A stretch of DNA of 64,000 bases, from assembly GCA_902786265.1 (NCBI GenBank), contig CADACE010000018.1, forward strand, positions 1 through 64,000, written 5' to 3'. Source of the DNA: an uncultured Chloroflexota bacterium. GTDB lineage: Bacteria; Chloroflexota; Anaerolineae; Anaerolineales; Anaerolineaceae. The stretch's first letter is position 1, and each line of letters begins with the position of its first letter. The notes below the pieces were generated by a model that had not been told where the DNA came from, ran no database searches, and worked only from the letters and a program-made list of their open reading frames with translations. Positions 17,450 to 26,871 of this stretch are shown piece after piece. The translations under genes were made by a program, and so were the position numbers.

Positions 17450-18427
17450 ATGAATAAAGATAATATCGTACTTGAGGTAAGGAATCTTACCAAGACCTAT
17501 GAATCCGGAAAGACGAAGGTCTACGCGTTGTCCGATGTTTCCTTCACGGCGAGGGAAGGCGAGACGATCGGCATCGTCGGCGAATCAGGCTGCGGCAAGA
17601 CGACGCTGGGACGCTGCATCGTGCGCGGCATCGAAGCGACGAGCGGCGAGGTGATCCTCCATAAGGACGGCAGGCAGATCGACTTTCTGAAAGCGACGAA
17701 GAGTGAGATGAAAGAACTCCGCCCGGATATCCAGATGATCTTTCAGGATCCCTACGGGAGCCTTGACCCCCGCATGACGGTTTACGACATCATCAGCGAG
17801 CCGCTCCGTTACTTCGGCAATTCCACAAAGGATGAGATCAATCGGAAGGTCGATGCGATCACCGAAAAGGTCGGCCTCGACAAATCATTTTTGAGACGCT
17901 ATCCGCATGCGTTTTCCGGCGGTCAGAGGCAGAGGATCGGGATCGCAAAGTCTTTGATCCTGAACCCGAAAGTCGTCGTCTGCGACGAGGCGGTCTCTGC
18001 GCTTGATGTGTCCATCCAGGCGCAGATCATCAACCTGCTGGAGGAACTGCAGGATGAGCTCGGACTGACTTACCTGTTCATTTCCCACGCGCTCGCGGTC
18101 GTAAGGCACATCTCGGACCGCATTATGGTCATGTATCTGGGGAAGGTCGTGGAATTCGGTGATACGGAAGATCTCTTCAAAAATCCGATGCATCCATATA
18201 CGAAGGCGCTGCTTTCTGCCGCGCCGATTCCGGATCCGGACTATAAGATGGAGAGGATCATTCTCGAGGGTGAGGTCCCGACCCCCGTGAACCCGCCGAA
18301 AGGATGTCATTTCCATCCGAGATGCCGCTATGCCACGGAACAGTGCAGAAACACGTATCCGCCGTTCGAGAAAAGAAACGGACGCTACATCGCCTGCTGG
18401 AACAGCGGCGCCATGGAAGCGGAATAG
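17450..18427 (+). CDS. ABC transporter ATP-binding protein (OppF/DppF type)
   Basis: 325 residues: Walker A GESGCGKTT, MIFQDPYGSLDPRM, signature FSGGQRQRIGIAKSL, Walker B VVVCDEAVSALD, C-terminal HPYTKALLSAAP and a cysteine motif (GCHFHPRCRYATEQC). It starts 4 bases after the OppD-type gene and forms the ATPase heterodimer with it. All five transporter parts (binding protein, two permeases, two ATPases) are therefore present in order. Confidence 0.92.
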   Translation: MNKDNIVLEVRNLTKTYESGKTKVYALSDVSFTAREGETIGIVGESGCGKTTLGRCIVRGIEATSGEVILHKDGRQIDFLKATKSEMKELRPDIQMIFQDPYGSLDPRMTVYDIISEPLRYFGNSTKDEINRKVDAITEKVGLDKSFLRRYPHAFSGGQRQRIGIAKSLILNPKVVVCDEAVSALDVSIQAQIINLLEELQDELGLTYLFISHALAVVRHISDRIMVMYLGKVVEFGDTEDLFKNPMHPYTKALLSAAPIPDPDYKMERIILEGEVPTPVNPPKGCHFHPRCRYATEQCRNTYPPFEKRNGRYIACWNSGAMEAE

Positions 18428-18466
18428 CGGTTCCGGGCTTCCGGTCATGTGCTGCAATAGAAGAAA

Positions 18467-19999
18467 ATGGAGCTGCCTGAAAACAATATGGAAAAACATC
18501 CGATTATCCTGATCATGACGGATCAGCAGCGGGCGGACACGATGCATTATATCGATCCCGCGTCGCCCTGCGTCACGCCGCATCTCGACGCGCTTGCATG
18601 TGACAGTGTCTGTTTTACGAATGCGTATACAAACGCGCCGGTCTGTACGCCGGCGCGTTCATGTCTGCACACAGGCCTTTATCCGAGCGTTACCGGGATG
18701 AGTTCGAATATCTATCAGCCCGGCTGCGTTACACACGAGATCGCGGACGCGCCGTACCTTCTGAGCCGGCGCCTCGGTCAGGCCGGATATCGCTGCGGAT
18801 ATACAGGAAAATGGCATTTGGGTCTCGGAAAAGACAAGACGGCAAGCCGCGAAGGACGCAGTCTTCTGAAAAAACGGGAGAAGGGCTTTATGGGTGCCGA
18901 CGCGTATCTGAACTACGGAACGCTCCCGAGCAGCGTTGGCTTTAACGGAGACGACTTTCCCGGTCATGGCGGCGGCGGTGAGGAAACAGATCTGTTCCTT
19001 GACTGGCTCCGGGAAAACGGCAGAACATATGAGAAGGCGAACGTGTACGGCGGCAAGCGGCCCGGCGATCACGCGCACGGCGCGGAGATCGTCTCCGGCG
19101 AGAACACTACGGTGCAGTTCTTTCTCGCGGAGCGCGCGAAAAAGATCCTTTCAGAGATCTCGGACAGTCCGTTCCTCCTCTGCGTCAACTACTGGGGACC
19201 GCACGAGCCCTATGTTGCCCTGAAGGAAGACTACGACCTGTACCGGGACATGCAGATCCCGCCGTGGAAAAGCTTCACCTCCTCAAAGAAGGTCGAGAAC
19301 AAGCTGCACCGTCTTGTGCAGCGGCCTGAGCAGGATTGGTCGTTTTTTGAGAACAATCTGCGGCATTATTACGCCCTGCTCACGGGGATCGACCGTTCGA
19401 TCGGGTATCTGATCGAAGAGCTGAAGAGAAAAGGACTCTACGATGAGAGCTATATCATCTTCATGGCAGATCACGGCGACTCGCAGGGCTGTCACAACGG
19501 ATTGGAGAACAAATCCGGCCACATGTATCAGGAGACGACGCGGATCCCGCTCATGATCAAGCCGCCGAAAGGTATGCCCGCGGGGATCCGGGACTGTCTC
19601 GCGTCTACGGTCGATATCTACGCGACGATCCTGGATATCGCGGGATACAATGAGAGCGCGTTCCAGGCGGGACACTCCCTGCTGCCGGTTTTATGCGATA
19701 CGAACGCAAAGGTGCGCGATTACGCCGTCTGCGAATGTGTCAGCGCATTCCCGCTCATCGCGGATCAGCGGATGTACCGGGAAGGACGCTGGAAATATGT
19801 GTTCAATGCCGGAGGAAGCGACGAACTCTATGATCTGGAATCTGATCCGTACGAGATGAACGATCTCATAGATGACCTAAAGCATGCGGCAGACCTGAAG
19901 AAACTGCGGGAAGGACTCGCGAAGGCGATGTACAGCCATGGGGACGGCGCGGCTCCCTGGTTCTGCAAAATGAACCACCTTCTCGACTGGGAACTGTAA
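18467..19999 (+). CDS. Sulfatase (Cys-type), second of three
   Basis: 510 residues. N-terminal metal strand IILIMTDQQRADTMHY, catalytic motif CTPARSCLHTGLYPS (C-x-P-x-R), then KWHLGLGKD, and MADHGDSQGCHNGLENKSG with the second metal-site residues. The ATG at 18467 is used; an ATG at 18488 (MEKHPI) is equally compatible with the family start. No signal peptide is seen. The sequence differs clearly from the first sulfatase, so it probably removes a sulfate at another position or from another sugar. Formylglycine maturation by an enzyme encoded elsewhere is needed. Confidence 0.88.
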   Translation: MELPENNMEKHPIILIMTDQQRADTMHYIDPASPCVTPHLDALACDSVCFTNAYTNAPVCTPARSCLHTGLYPSVTGMSSNIYQPGCVTHEIADAPYLLSRRLGQAGYRCGYTGKWHLGLGKDKTASREGRSLLKKREKGFMGADAYLNYGTLPSSVGFNGDDFPGHGGGGEETDLFLDWLRENGRTYEKANVYGGKRPGDHAHGAEIVSGENTTVQFFLAERAKKILSEISDSPFLLCVNYWGPHEPYVALKEDYDLYRDMQIPPWKSFTSSKKVENKLHRLVQRPEQDWSFFENNLRHYYALLTGIDRSIGYLIEELKRKGLYDESYIIFMADHGDSQGCHNGLENKSGHMYQETTRIPLMIKPPKGMPAGIRDCLASTVDIYATILDIAGYNESAFQAGHSLLPVLCDTNAKVRDYAVCECVSAFPLIADQRMYREGRWKYVFNAGGSDELYDLESDPYEMNDLIDDLKHAADLKKLREGLAKAMYSHGDGAAPWFCKMNHLLDWEL

Positions 20000-20084
20000 G
20001 CGGAGAATAGAAAATGCGGGAAATCGACAATATAAACATCCTCAGGGCGATCATCATTCCGGAAAAAGGCAAAGGAGAAGACAA

Positions 20085-21557
20085 GTGAAACAGAAGAATG
20101 TACTGCTGCTGTTTTCCGACCAGCACAGAGGAGACTGGCTTCCCGGGGCAAACGGAGTGAAAGGCCTTGATATGCCGAACCTGCTTTCCCTTTCGGAAGA
20201 GGGTTTCTCGTTTACGAACTGCGTGACACCGTCACCGCTCTGTGCGCCGGCGCGTGCATGTCTCGCACTCGGGGACGACTACGACCACTGCGGGACATAC
20301 AACAACCGGTTCTGCATGCCGACGGACAGGAAAACGGTTTACTCTCTTGTCCGGGACAGAGGTTTCCTGGTTGGAAGCGCCGGTAAGCTCGATTTGCACA
20401 AACCGTGTCTTTACTGGAGCGAAAGCGGCTGGCTGCCGCAGCTCGGCAAGATCGGATTTACCGACGCTGTTGACAGTGAGGGAAAGTGGGATACGCTCTG
20501 GGCGTCGTACACTGAAGCGAACGGACCTTACGGCGCATATCTCAGAACAAGCGGCCTCATGAATGAATACGCAAGAGACTATACCATCCGCTTTTTTGAC
20601 CCCATGACCACGGCACCTGCCTCACTTCCGGACGAAGCATATGCCGACAACTGGGTCACGGACACGGCGCTGAGGATCCTGGACAGGTTTTACGCATCGG
20701 GACAGCCCTGGTTCATGACGGTGAACTTCTCCGGGCCGCATGATCCGTGGGACATCACGGAGGCCATGGCGGAGGAGGCGGCTGCCTTCGATCCTCCGAT
20801 GAACGACGGATGCGGAATGGATCCCGTTCTGCTGAAGAATGTAAGGAGAAACTACGGGGAGATGCTGAAAAACATTGACCGAAATATCGGAAAGGTCCTC
20901 GATTCACTCCGGAAAAGCGGGCAGTACGACGATACTCTGATCATCTACAGCGCAGATCACGGTGAGATGCTTGGTGACCGGGGGCAGTATTACAAAAGCA
21001 AGCCCTACCGGGCATCGGTCCATATTCCGCTGATCCTGTCCGGCCCCGGCATTTTGCACGGAGCAAGGATGGATACGCCGGTACAGCTGCAGGACGTATC
21101 CGCCTCCATCGCCGAATGGTGCGGCGCGGTTCTTCCAAAAGACCGGGATGGAAGGTCTCTTCTGAGGATCGCGGAGGGAACGGATGCCTCTCCAGTCCGG
21201 AACTGCCAGATCTCGAAGCTGTCCAAGTCTGTCAAGACCGATGACAGCTTCCGGGGATATGAGGAATTTGCGGCATATGAGAAGACCATGTCGGATCAGG
21301 CCTTTTTCAGCGGGATCTGCCGTGATCTTGATATTCCGTGGAAGGAGATCCCGCCCGTCAACCGGGAACAGGTACCGGACTGGGCGTGCCTGATCGCGGA
21401 GGAATATAAACTAATATTGTACGCGGACGGGAGAAAGGAACTGTACCGGACGGACGATACATTTGAACAGAACGATCTGTCCGGAATCGAGCCGGAACTT
21501 GGCGAACAACTCGAAAAGCGGTATCATCTCAGCGTGTTCCGCGGTGAAATTATCTGA
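20085..21557 (+). CDS. Sulfatase (Cys-type), third of three
   Basis: 490 residues from a GTG with AAAGGAGA upstream. Metal strand NVLLLFSDQHRGDWLPG, catalytic motif CAPARACLALGDDYDHCG (C-x-P-x-R is intact, but the usual T/G-G-x-Y/R continuation after it is altered), and IIYSADHGEMLGDRGQYYKSKPY near residue 285. No signal peptide. Three distinct sulfatases in one operon with an oligosaccharide importer suggest stepwise cytoplasmic desulfation of a multiply sulfated glycan. The exact substrate cannot be read from sequence. Confidence 0.86.
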   Translation: MKQKNVLLLFSDQHRGDWLPGANGVKGLDMPNLLSLSEEGFSFTNCVTPSPLCAPARACLALGDDYDHCGTYNNRFCMPTDRKTVYSLVRDRGFLVGSAGKLDLHKPCLYWSESGWLPQLGKIGFTDAVDSEGKWDTLWASYTEANGPYGAYLRTSGLMNEYARDYTIRFFDPMTTAPASLPDEAYADNWVTDTALRILDRFYASGQPWFMTVNFSGPHDPWDITEAMAEEAAAFDPPMNDGCGMDPVLLKNVRRNYGEMLKNIDRNIGKVLDSLRKSGQYDDTLIIYSADHGEMLGDRGQYYKSKPYRASVHIPLILSGPGILHGARMDTPVQLQDVSASIAEWCGAVLPKDRDGRSLLRIAEGTDASPVRNCQISKLSKSVKTDDSFRGYEEFAAYEKTMSDQAFFSGICRDLDIPWKEIPPVNREQVPDWACLIAEEYKLILYADGRKELYRTDDTFEQNDLSGIEPELGEQLEKRYHLSVFRGEII

Positions 21558-21575
21558 ATCTCCAGGAGGAAGAAT

Positions 21576-22262
21576 ATGCTCTCGAAAGAACTGAAAATGC
21601 TCGCGATGCGGTATATGCCGATCATCATGAAAGACAAAAACGAACCATTCCCTATCCGGAACATCGGGATCACCGTTTTCGACGGACCGAAAGCTTCCAT
21701 TACGTTCCCGAGATTTAATATCGATCCCGGACAGTATGGATGGAAAATGCTGATCGAATACGCGGTCTACATGGATTACGACATCCAGCACCTGTATGAG
21801 CTCGAGCATATGTGGGTCGCGGTCGGGGAGGACGGAACGGTGAAGAACTGCCTGTGCAGCTATCACGGGATGCTGATGCATGCGTCCGGGATCCCCGATC
21901 TGTACCAAACGAGAAACGGGCTGCCGGTCCTTTACATGCAGCCCGGCAAACACGCGTTCATGCCGGATCCGAAACTGTTCGGCCTGCATGTACAGAGGGA
22001 CACCTGCTGCCGGGAACTGGCGGGCGGAGGGCTTTTGATCCCGCCCATGCTGCGGGATAAGATGAGCACTACCCCGGAACAGGATGAAAGGATCCGCGCC
22101 TATATCCGGAAACACTTTTCGTTCACGCCGGCGTGGGAGTTCGAGCCGATGGAACCTTTGAAAGAGGACCTGTACGTTACCGCGGAGGAACTGCTGGAAA
22201 TGATCCCCCGTCTCGTGGAAGAGCAGCTGGCAATCATCAGACAGGATGTGGATGAAGCATAA
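21576..22262 (+). CDS. Unidentified protein at the end of the sulfatase operon
   Basis: 228 residues, soluble, no signal peptide, AGGAGG before the ATG. It has a striking block YDIQHLYELEHMWVAVGEDG followed by CSYHGMLMHASG and GLPVLYMQPGKHAFMPDP. The histidines of QH, YHG, MHA and GKHA could be metal or catalytic ligands. The PVxYxxxGKHA pattern faintly recalls Vps62-like proteins, but I would not assign it there. It starts 18 bases after the third sulfatase and probably shares its pathway. Confidence 0.75.
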   Translation: MLSKELKMLAMRYMPIIMKDKNEPFPIRNIGITVFDGPKASITFPRFNIDPGQYGWKMLIEYAVYMDYDIQHLYELEHMWVAVGEDGTVKNCLCSYHGMLMHASGIPDLYQTRNGLPVLYMQPGKHAFMPDPKLFGLHVQRDTCCRELAGGGLLIPPMLRDKMSTTPEQDERIRAYIRKHFSFTPAWEFEPMEPLKEDLYVTAEELLEMIPRLVEEQLAIIRQDVDEA

Positions 22263-22642
22263 AACTCTGGTGATTTTCACTGATATGCGCGATACGGTCA
22301 TCGGCGAATCGATCCGGATATGACGAACTGATATCCGCCGATAAATATTCTGATAAAATCTGCCACTTCAGTCTGCGGTCTTGTGTGCAGCTGCTGCTTT
22401 TATAAAGATGCGGCTGCACCCGGGATCGCAGGTATTTGAGGAACTTACCGTGTTCTGTAAACATCTCATACATGGCGTCCCTGTCATCATCATTTTGTGC
22501 GTAATCATCGGGACCGGGCACTGATAAAAATCAGATTCTCCCGTCGGGGCAGGTCCTCCAAAAGCGTCTGCGCTATTGCGTCGGTAAAATGATGCGTCGG
22601 AAAGCCGCTGAACAGGCGCAATAATCTTGCGTTCATGCTCAT
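22263..22642 (-). pseudogene. Frameshifted peptidase E (S51)-like gene remnant
   Basis: From an ATG at 22642 the frame reads MSMNARLLRLFSGFPTHHFT...LLEDLPRRENLIFISA and stops. A second frame overlapping at about 22505-22521 continues PDDYAQNDDDRDAMYEMFTEHG. Read together the two resemble the N-terminal third of the Peptidase E / class I amidotransferase-like family (LTSGF, LPE-RKNLLFIAS, D-x-Y-x-K-x-D). The expected FLxGG and nucleophile Ser region is not found, so the gene is both frameshifted and truncated. It follows the kinase at 22645 on the same strand. Confidence 0.45.
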
Positions 22643-22644
22643 TC

Positions 22645-23745
22645 TCAGATCTGTTTCTTTTCTCTTGTATATACCGTTCCGGTTTCCGACCATTGAGGGA
22701 TGATTTGCTGCCCGCAAAGCTTTACGGATCCATCGCCGCAAATACATAAGGTCTCAGGCAAGCCTTCGATGAAAAATTCTTTTTGCGATTTCGGAGAGAG
22801 CTTCCTTCGGGTTCCTTCCGGATCCGTCAAAATACCGTCTTTGATGGAGAGAGAAGCCCCAAGCGCGGCATTTATATACATTCCGTCCTTTGCTTTGCAC
22901 GATGGTGCTTCCCGGTACGCGATGCCGAGGAACCGGAGCATCTCCGCTTCGTAAACATCCCACGTCTGTGCCGTGATCTCGATTTTGAGCTTATCACAGT
23001 CCGATTCGTCATACAGCCTGGAAGCACAGTCCGCGTAGTCCTCCAGAAAATCGAAAAATGCTGTCATATCCTGCTGTTTGTTCCGGTAATATGGTTTCCC
23101 TTTATCCCTTTGCCAGATGGATTCCAGGCCTTTGATGCCACGCTGTTTTTCAACAAAAGCGATTGAATCTTCAGTATTTTCCCGGTACAGGTAAATCAAA
23201 GCAGGATGCAGCGGTTTGAGCAGATCCATGATGCTGTGAACAAATTTCGTCAGCCTCGGATAATCCGCCCCGTTCAAAAGATATGTAAAAATCTGATACT
23301 GGAAAATACTGCTGTCTGATATGTAAATTGTGTCATGATGCAATGCCGCATTCACGAAGGCTTTCCATTTTTCAAAGGCAGCCGGTTCATAGCGTTCCAA
23401 TGGAAAATCCATCGCATCGTATTGCAGAAGCTCTTGATACCATGCCGTGTTTTCCTGTCCGGGCATTCTTCTTGCTGCAGTCAGATAATCGATTCCAACG
23501 GTAGTTGCTCTGATTTCAGCGATCCTTTCCAGCATTTCAGCAGCTTCCGGATATTTTTCCGTAAAAAGGCGGTACTCCTCTTTTGTCAGGCAGGACTCGG
23601 AAAAGAACAGCAGGGGATGCGGCTGCGAAACCTCGTGCAGCCAGCGGACATCCCGGTTGTTCCTGACCAGTTGTTCAAAAAGCTTATATGCGTTTGTGGT
23701 CTTACCTGTCCCCGGAAGTCCTTCCAACAAAATCAGTCTGTTCAT
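22645..23745 (-). CDS. P-loop NTPase, thymidylate-kinase-like
   Basis: About 366 residues from the ATG at 23745, chosen because AGAGGAAG lies upstream and the protein then starts MNRLILLEGLPGTGKTTNAY with the Walker A loop at the N-terminus. The central part is helical and carries W/Y-rich stretches. The C-terminal 85 residues (AKDGMYINAALGASLSIKDG to the end) form a separate small domain, a decayed copy of which lies at 26872-27164. It may be a small-molecule or nucleoside kinase. The substrate is unknown. Confidence 0.65.
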   Translation of the reverse strand: MNRLILLEGLPGTGKTTNAYKLFEQLVRNNRDVRWLHEVSQPHPLLFFSESCLTKEEYRLFTEKYPEAAEMLERIAEIRATTVGIDYLTAARRMPGQENTAWYQELLQYDAMDFPLERYEPAAFEKWKAFVNAALHHDTIYISDSSIFQYQIFTYLLNGADYPRLTKFVHSIMDLLKPLHPALIYLYRENTEDSIAFVEKQRGIKGLESIWQRDKGKPYYRNKQQDMTAFFDFLEDYADCASRLYDESDCDKLKIEITAQTWDVYEAEMLRFLGIAYREAPSCKAKDGMYINAALGASLSIKDGILTDPEGTRRKLSPKSQKEFFIEGLPETLCICGDGSVKLCGQQIIPQWSETGTVYTREKKQI

Positions 23746-23996
23746 CTGTAGATTCTTCCTCTTGCGCCGTATATCTTTCAAAAGCATAACCCATATTCCG
23801 GAAGGAACATCTTGATTTTGATTTCATCCGCCTTATTTCTCCGTCCTGCAAAGCGCATCATACACCCAGTATCTACATTATACCAATCAAGTACTGCCCC
23901 ATTGGCGGACTTGAAAGGGTATAAGTCCTGAGTGGGACATTATTTCGGAGAAAAAGTGTTGTTTTTGCGGATGAAACAAGGATTGTAAATAAAAGA
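23746..23996. other. Intergenic stretch without a recognisable gene
   Basis: No supported coding frame is seen. The kinase frame continues upstream to 23787 without a better start. The rest leads into the tRNA-Lys fragment at 23997. Confidence 0.5.
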
Positions 23997-24033
23997 AGTG
24001 ACTCATCGGGGACTCGAACCCCAAAAACACTGA
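23997..24033 (-). repeat. tRNA-Lys 3'-end duplicate (island attachment site)
   Basis: The minus strand carries the T-arm and acceptor 3' strand of tRNA-Lys (GGGGTTCGAGTCCCCGATGA then GTCA). Over 37 bases it differs from the intact gene at 34726-34799 at only about four positions, and the AAGTGAC bases flanking the tRNA end match as well. Beyond 24033 only faint tRNA-like sequence remains. Same orientation as the intact gene, 10.7 kb away. Confidence 0.7.
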
Positions 24034-24280
24034 GTTTGAGTTTAAACCTTATATTGGTCATTATTTTTACAAGGTATTTTCAATATGTTTTTTCATTACA
24101 GGATGCCATGAATCTTGACAATATGGAACTGATTTGCTCATATTGTTCGTCTGAAGATTGATTTGATTCAAGCAGAGGTCTCTTGGATATACTGAATAAT
24201 AATCACATAAGAAAATTTTTCTATTTACCTTCCGCGAAAATTGCGAATAAATTTTTGAAAGAAAATTATGATATACTACC

Positions 24281-25072
24281 AATGATCTGATGCGGGTGAA
24301 TGAGGACGGCAGTCTTTCCTTTGCCGGCAGGGCGGATAAGTATTTTGTCAATAACGAAGGCCGCAAATTCGATTCAGGCATCGTGGATATGCAGATGTCC
24401 GCTCAGTCTGCCGTGAACCGCTGTGCGGTTGTGCCCGTCATGGATAAACGCATCCATGATACTGTGCCGGTTCTCTATGTGGTTCCTGTGGAAAAGGGAC
24501 CGCAGGCTGCTGAATCCATTCGGCAGGCATTTGTGGATGTCTATGTGAAAAATAAGTCCATTCCTGCGGAAAACCTCCCCTCACAGTTCATGATCGTTGA
24601 CGATATTCCGCTGAATCCCAACGGGAAGCTGGACATATACCGCATCACACGTGAACGTCTGGAGGGAGATGCCTGGAACCTGATCCCGGTCATGGACAAG
24701 GATCAACTGGCTGATATCAGGACCGAGCACAGGAAGCATGTGAACAGCATGACCGGCGGTACCCTGCCCCACGGTATGGAAAATAACTCCGCTTACAACG
24801 TTTTCGATTTCTTTACCGGCGGATCCGGTGAGAATGCTGATGATCCGATTACCAAAACACTGGAATTTCTGAAGCGCAAAGATATGAAACCCTGGGATAT
24901 TTTCAATCCCTTCATGCACTATAAGCTGCTCATGCCGGATAATCCGGATGAAAGACTGAAGATGCCGGAGATTCCGCAAAACATCAGGAAAGCAGGACTG
25001 AAATATGTCAACCGTATTGCCGGTATCCCATACGGACGTAAGTCGATCGACATCGACTTCGAAGAAGACTGA
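24281..25072 (+). pseudogene. N-terminally truncated AMP-dependent acyl-CoA synthetase/ligase
   Basis: The frame covers only the C-terminal domain of an ANL adenylating enzyme: NDLMRVNEDGSLSFAGRADK is the hinge region (normally TGD followed by the GR-x-D motif), and DIPLNPNGKLD is the C-terminal catalytic-Lys segment. The homologous reading begins at about 24281 just upstream of the first ATG (24290), and the whole adenylate-binding domain is missing. About 125 extra residues follow the normal end (from EGDAWNLIPV). The break lies 250 bp from the tRNA-Lys fragment, consistent with a gene cut by an insertion or deletion. Confidence 0.7.
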
Positions 25073-25241
25073 TATTCAGGGGCAGACGCCTCTGTGCCTG
25101 TCAGCTGCGTATTGAAAGATAAAATCAGAAAGCCAGCGGAAAACAAAGCTGTATGTTTATTTTATGATCAGTGGTTTGAAATTGATAATGTACACGCTTT
25201 GATCGTGTTTTGTACTGAATAGAATAATATTCTTAAAAATT

Positions 25242-25292
25242 AAAGCGAAGCGCCCTGATGTTGTATAACCCGGATTGCTTCGCTTTTTATTT
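25242..25292 (+). terminator. Terminator-like stem with long loop
   Basis: AAAGCGAAGC (25242-25251) pairs perfectly with GCTTCGCTTT (25277-25286) and is followed by TTATTTT. The 25-base loop is long but the tail is good. It lies between the truncated ligase and the phosphatase. The rest of 25073-25390 shows no gene. Confidence 0.55.
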
Positions 25293-25390
25293 TCTGAAAA
25301 GTTATATGTCATTTAGTTATTGTGTGTTGCTGTATCGCATTGAGATCATACAACAGATTATAATTACTTCATTCGATCAAAAATGGGGGT

Positions 25391-26758
25391 ATGAAAAATA
25401 TGAAAAAAACAATTCGTTCAAACAGACCGGAATCCATTTTTGCTGCAGCTGTGGTGCTGCTCCTGTTTGCAGCAGTCCTTTCCGCAGGGGCTGAGGAGGC
25501 CGTTCAGTCACTTTCTTATGATGGATATACATTGGAACGGGCAGTTGTTTTAAGCCGTCACAACATCCGTTCACCGCTGAGCGGCGGAGATTCTCTGTTA
25601 GGGACGATCACACCTCATGAATGGTTCGACTGGTCTTCTAATCCGAGTGAACTTTCCCTGCGGGGTGGTGTTCTGGAAACAGAGATGGGGGAATATTTCC
25701 GAAAGTGGCTGGAAGAGGAAGGGCTTTTCCCGGAAAACTACCATCCGGAATTTCCGCAAGTCCGTATTTATGCAAACTCAATGCAGCGGACGATTGCGAC
25801 AGCCCGGTATTTCACCGCAGGGCTGCTGCCGACTGCGAACATGCCCGTCGAATATCACATGGATTTTGACACCATGGATCCGGTTTTTACACCGCAGCTG
25901 ACTTTCATTTCCGAAGTTTATAAAGAATACGCTGAAGCTCAGATCCGGGCGCTTTTCACGGAAAAGATCCGCGAGCTGGCGGATAATTATGCTTTGCTCA
26001 CCGATGTTATCGATCTGGTCGATTCTCCTGCTTATCAAAACGGAAACGTCGGTAATTTTCTGGTCGATGATACCGAGATCATTCTTGAAAAAGGCATTGA
26101 AGCCGGTATCAAAGGCTCACTGAAGACCGCTTTTTCCGTGAGCGATGCGCTGGTTCTGCAGTATTATGAAGAACCGGACGCGAAAAAAGCCGCCTTCGGA
26201 CATGAACTGACGTTCAGTCAATGGGAAAAGATCGCTGAGATCAAAGATCTCAGAAATGATGTTTTATTCACCGCACCGCTGATCGCGGTAAATTCCGCGC
26301 ATCCGCTTCTTCAGGAGATCCGTTCGGAAATGACATCTGACGGCAGGGTTTTCACCTTCCTCTGCGGACATGATTCCAACTTAAACAGTGTTCTTGCAGC
26401 ACTTGACACGGCCGAATATGAACTGCCTTATGCATTGGAAAAGAAGGCACCGATCGGTTCAAAGCTGGTTTTCGGCAAATGGCTGGATCCTGATGGAAAT
26501 GCTTTCTGGTCGATCGACCTGGTATACCAGACACCGGATCAGATGCGCAGCCTCTCGCTGCTGGATATGAAGAACCCTCCTGCTGTTTTTCATATCAGTC
26601 TGAACGGTATGGAGCGGAATACAGACGGCCTTTATGCCGAGGATGACCTGCTGGAGCATTTTAATCTGGCAATTAAAGCTTATGATCAGCTCATAGAAGA
26701 ATACGCTGCCGCGGAAGCAGAAGTCCCGGTTCCTTCGGAGTCTTCGGCCGTTGAGTAG
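25391..26758 (+). CDS. Secreted histidine acid phosphatase / phytase-like protein
   Basis: 455 residues. An N-terminal signal sequence (basic start, then FAAAVVLLLFAAVLSAGAEEA) indicates export. The catalytic RHxxRxP motif is LSRHNIRSPLSGGDS near residue 57, and the second catalytic HD pair is CGHDSNLNSVLAAL near residue 323, the arrangement of branch-2 histidine phosphatases (acid glucose-1-phosphatase, phytase). It would release phosphate from sugar phosphates or phytate outside the membrane. GGGGG precedes the ATG. It is monocistronic. Confidence 0.85.
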   Translation: MKNMKKTIRSNRPESIFAAAVVLLLFAAVLSAGAEEAVQSLSYDGYTLERAVVLSRHNIRSPLSGGDSLLGTITPHEWFDWSSNPSELSLRGGVLETEMGEYFRKWLEEEGLFPENYHPEFPQVRIYANSMQRTIATARYFTAGLLPTANMPVEYHMDFDTMDPVFTPQLTFISEVYKEYAEAQIRALFTEKIRELADNYALLTDVIDLVDSPAYQNGNVGNFLVDDTEIILEKGIEAGIKGSLKTAFSVSDALVLQYYEEPDAKKAAFGHELTFSQWEKIAEIKDLRNDVLFTAPLIAVNSAHPLLQEIRSEMTSDGRVFTFLCGHDSNLNSVLAALDTAEYELPYALEKKAPIGSKLVFGKWLDPDGNAFWSIDLVYQTPDQMRSLSLLDMKNPPAVFHISLNGMERNTDGLYAEDDLLEHFNLAIKAYDQLIEEYAAAEAEVPVPSESSAVE

Positions 26759-26871
26759 TGTATGTCAGATTTGGCTGTTCCCGGAATGGTGAGACAGACA
26801 TATAGAGATACAGCAGAACCACAGGCAGCCTCTGTGGGCTGCGCTGACAACGTCGGATGACACTGGTTTAC

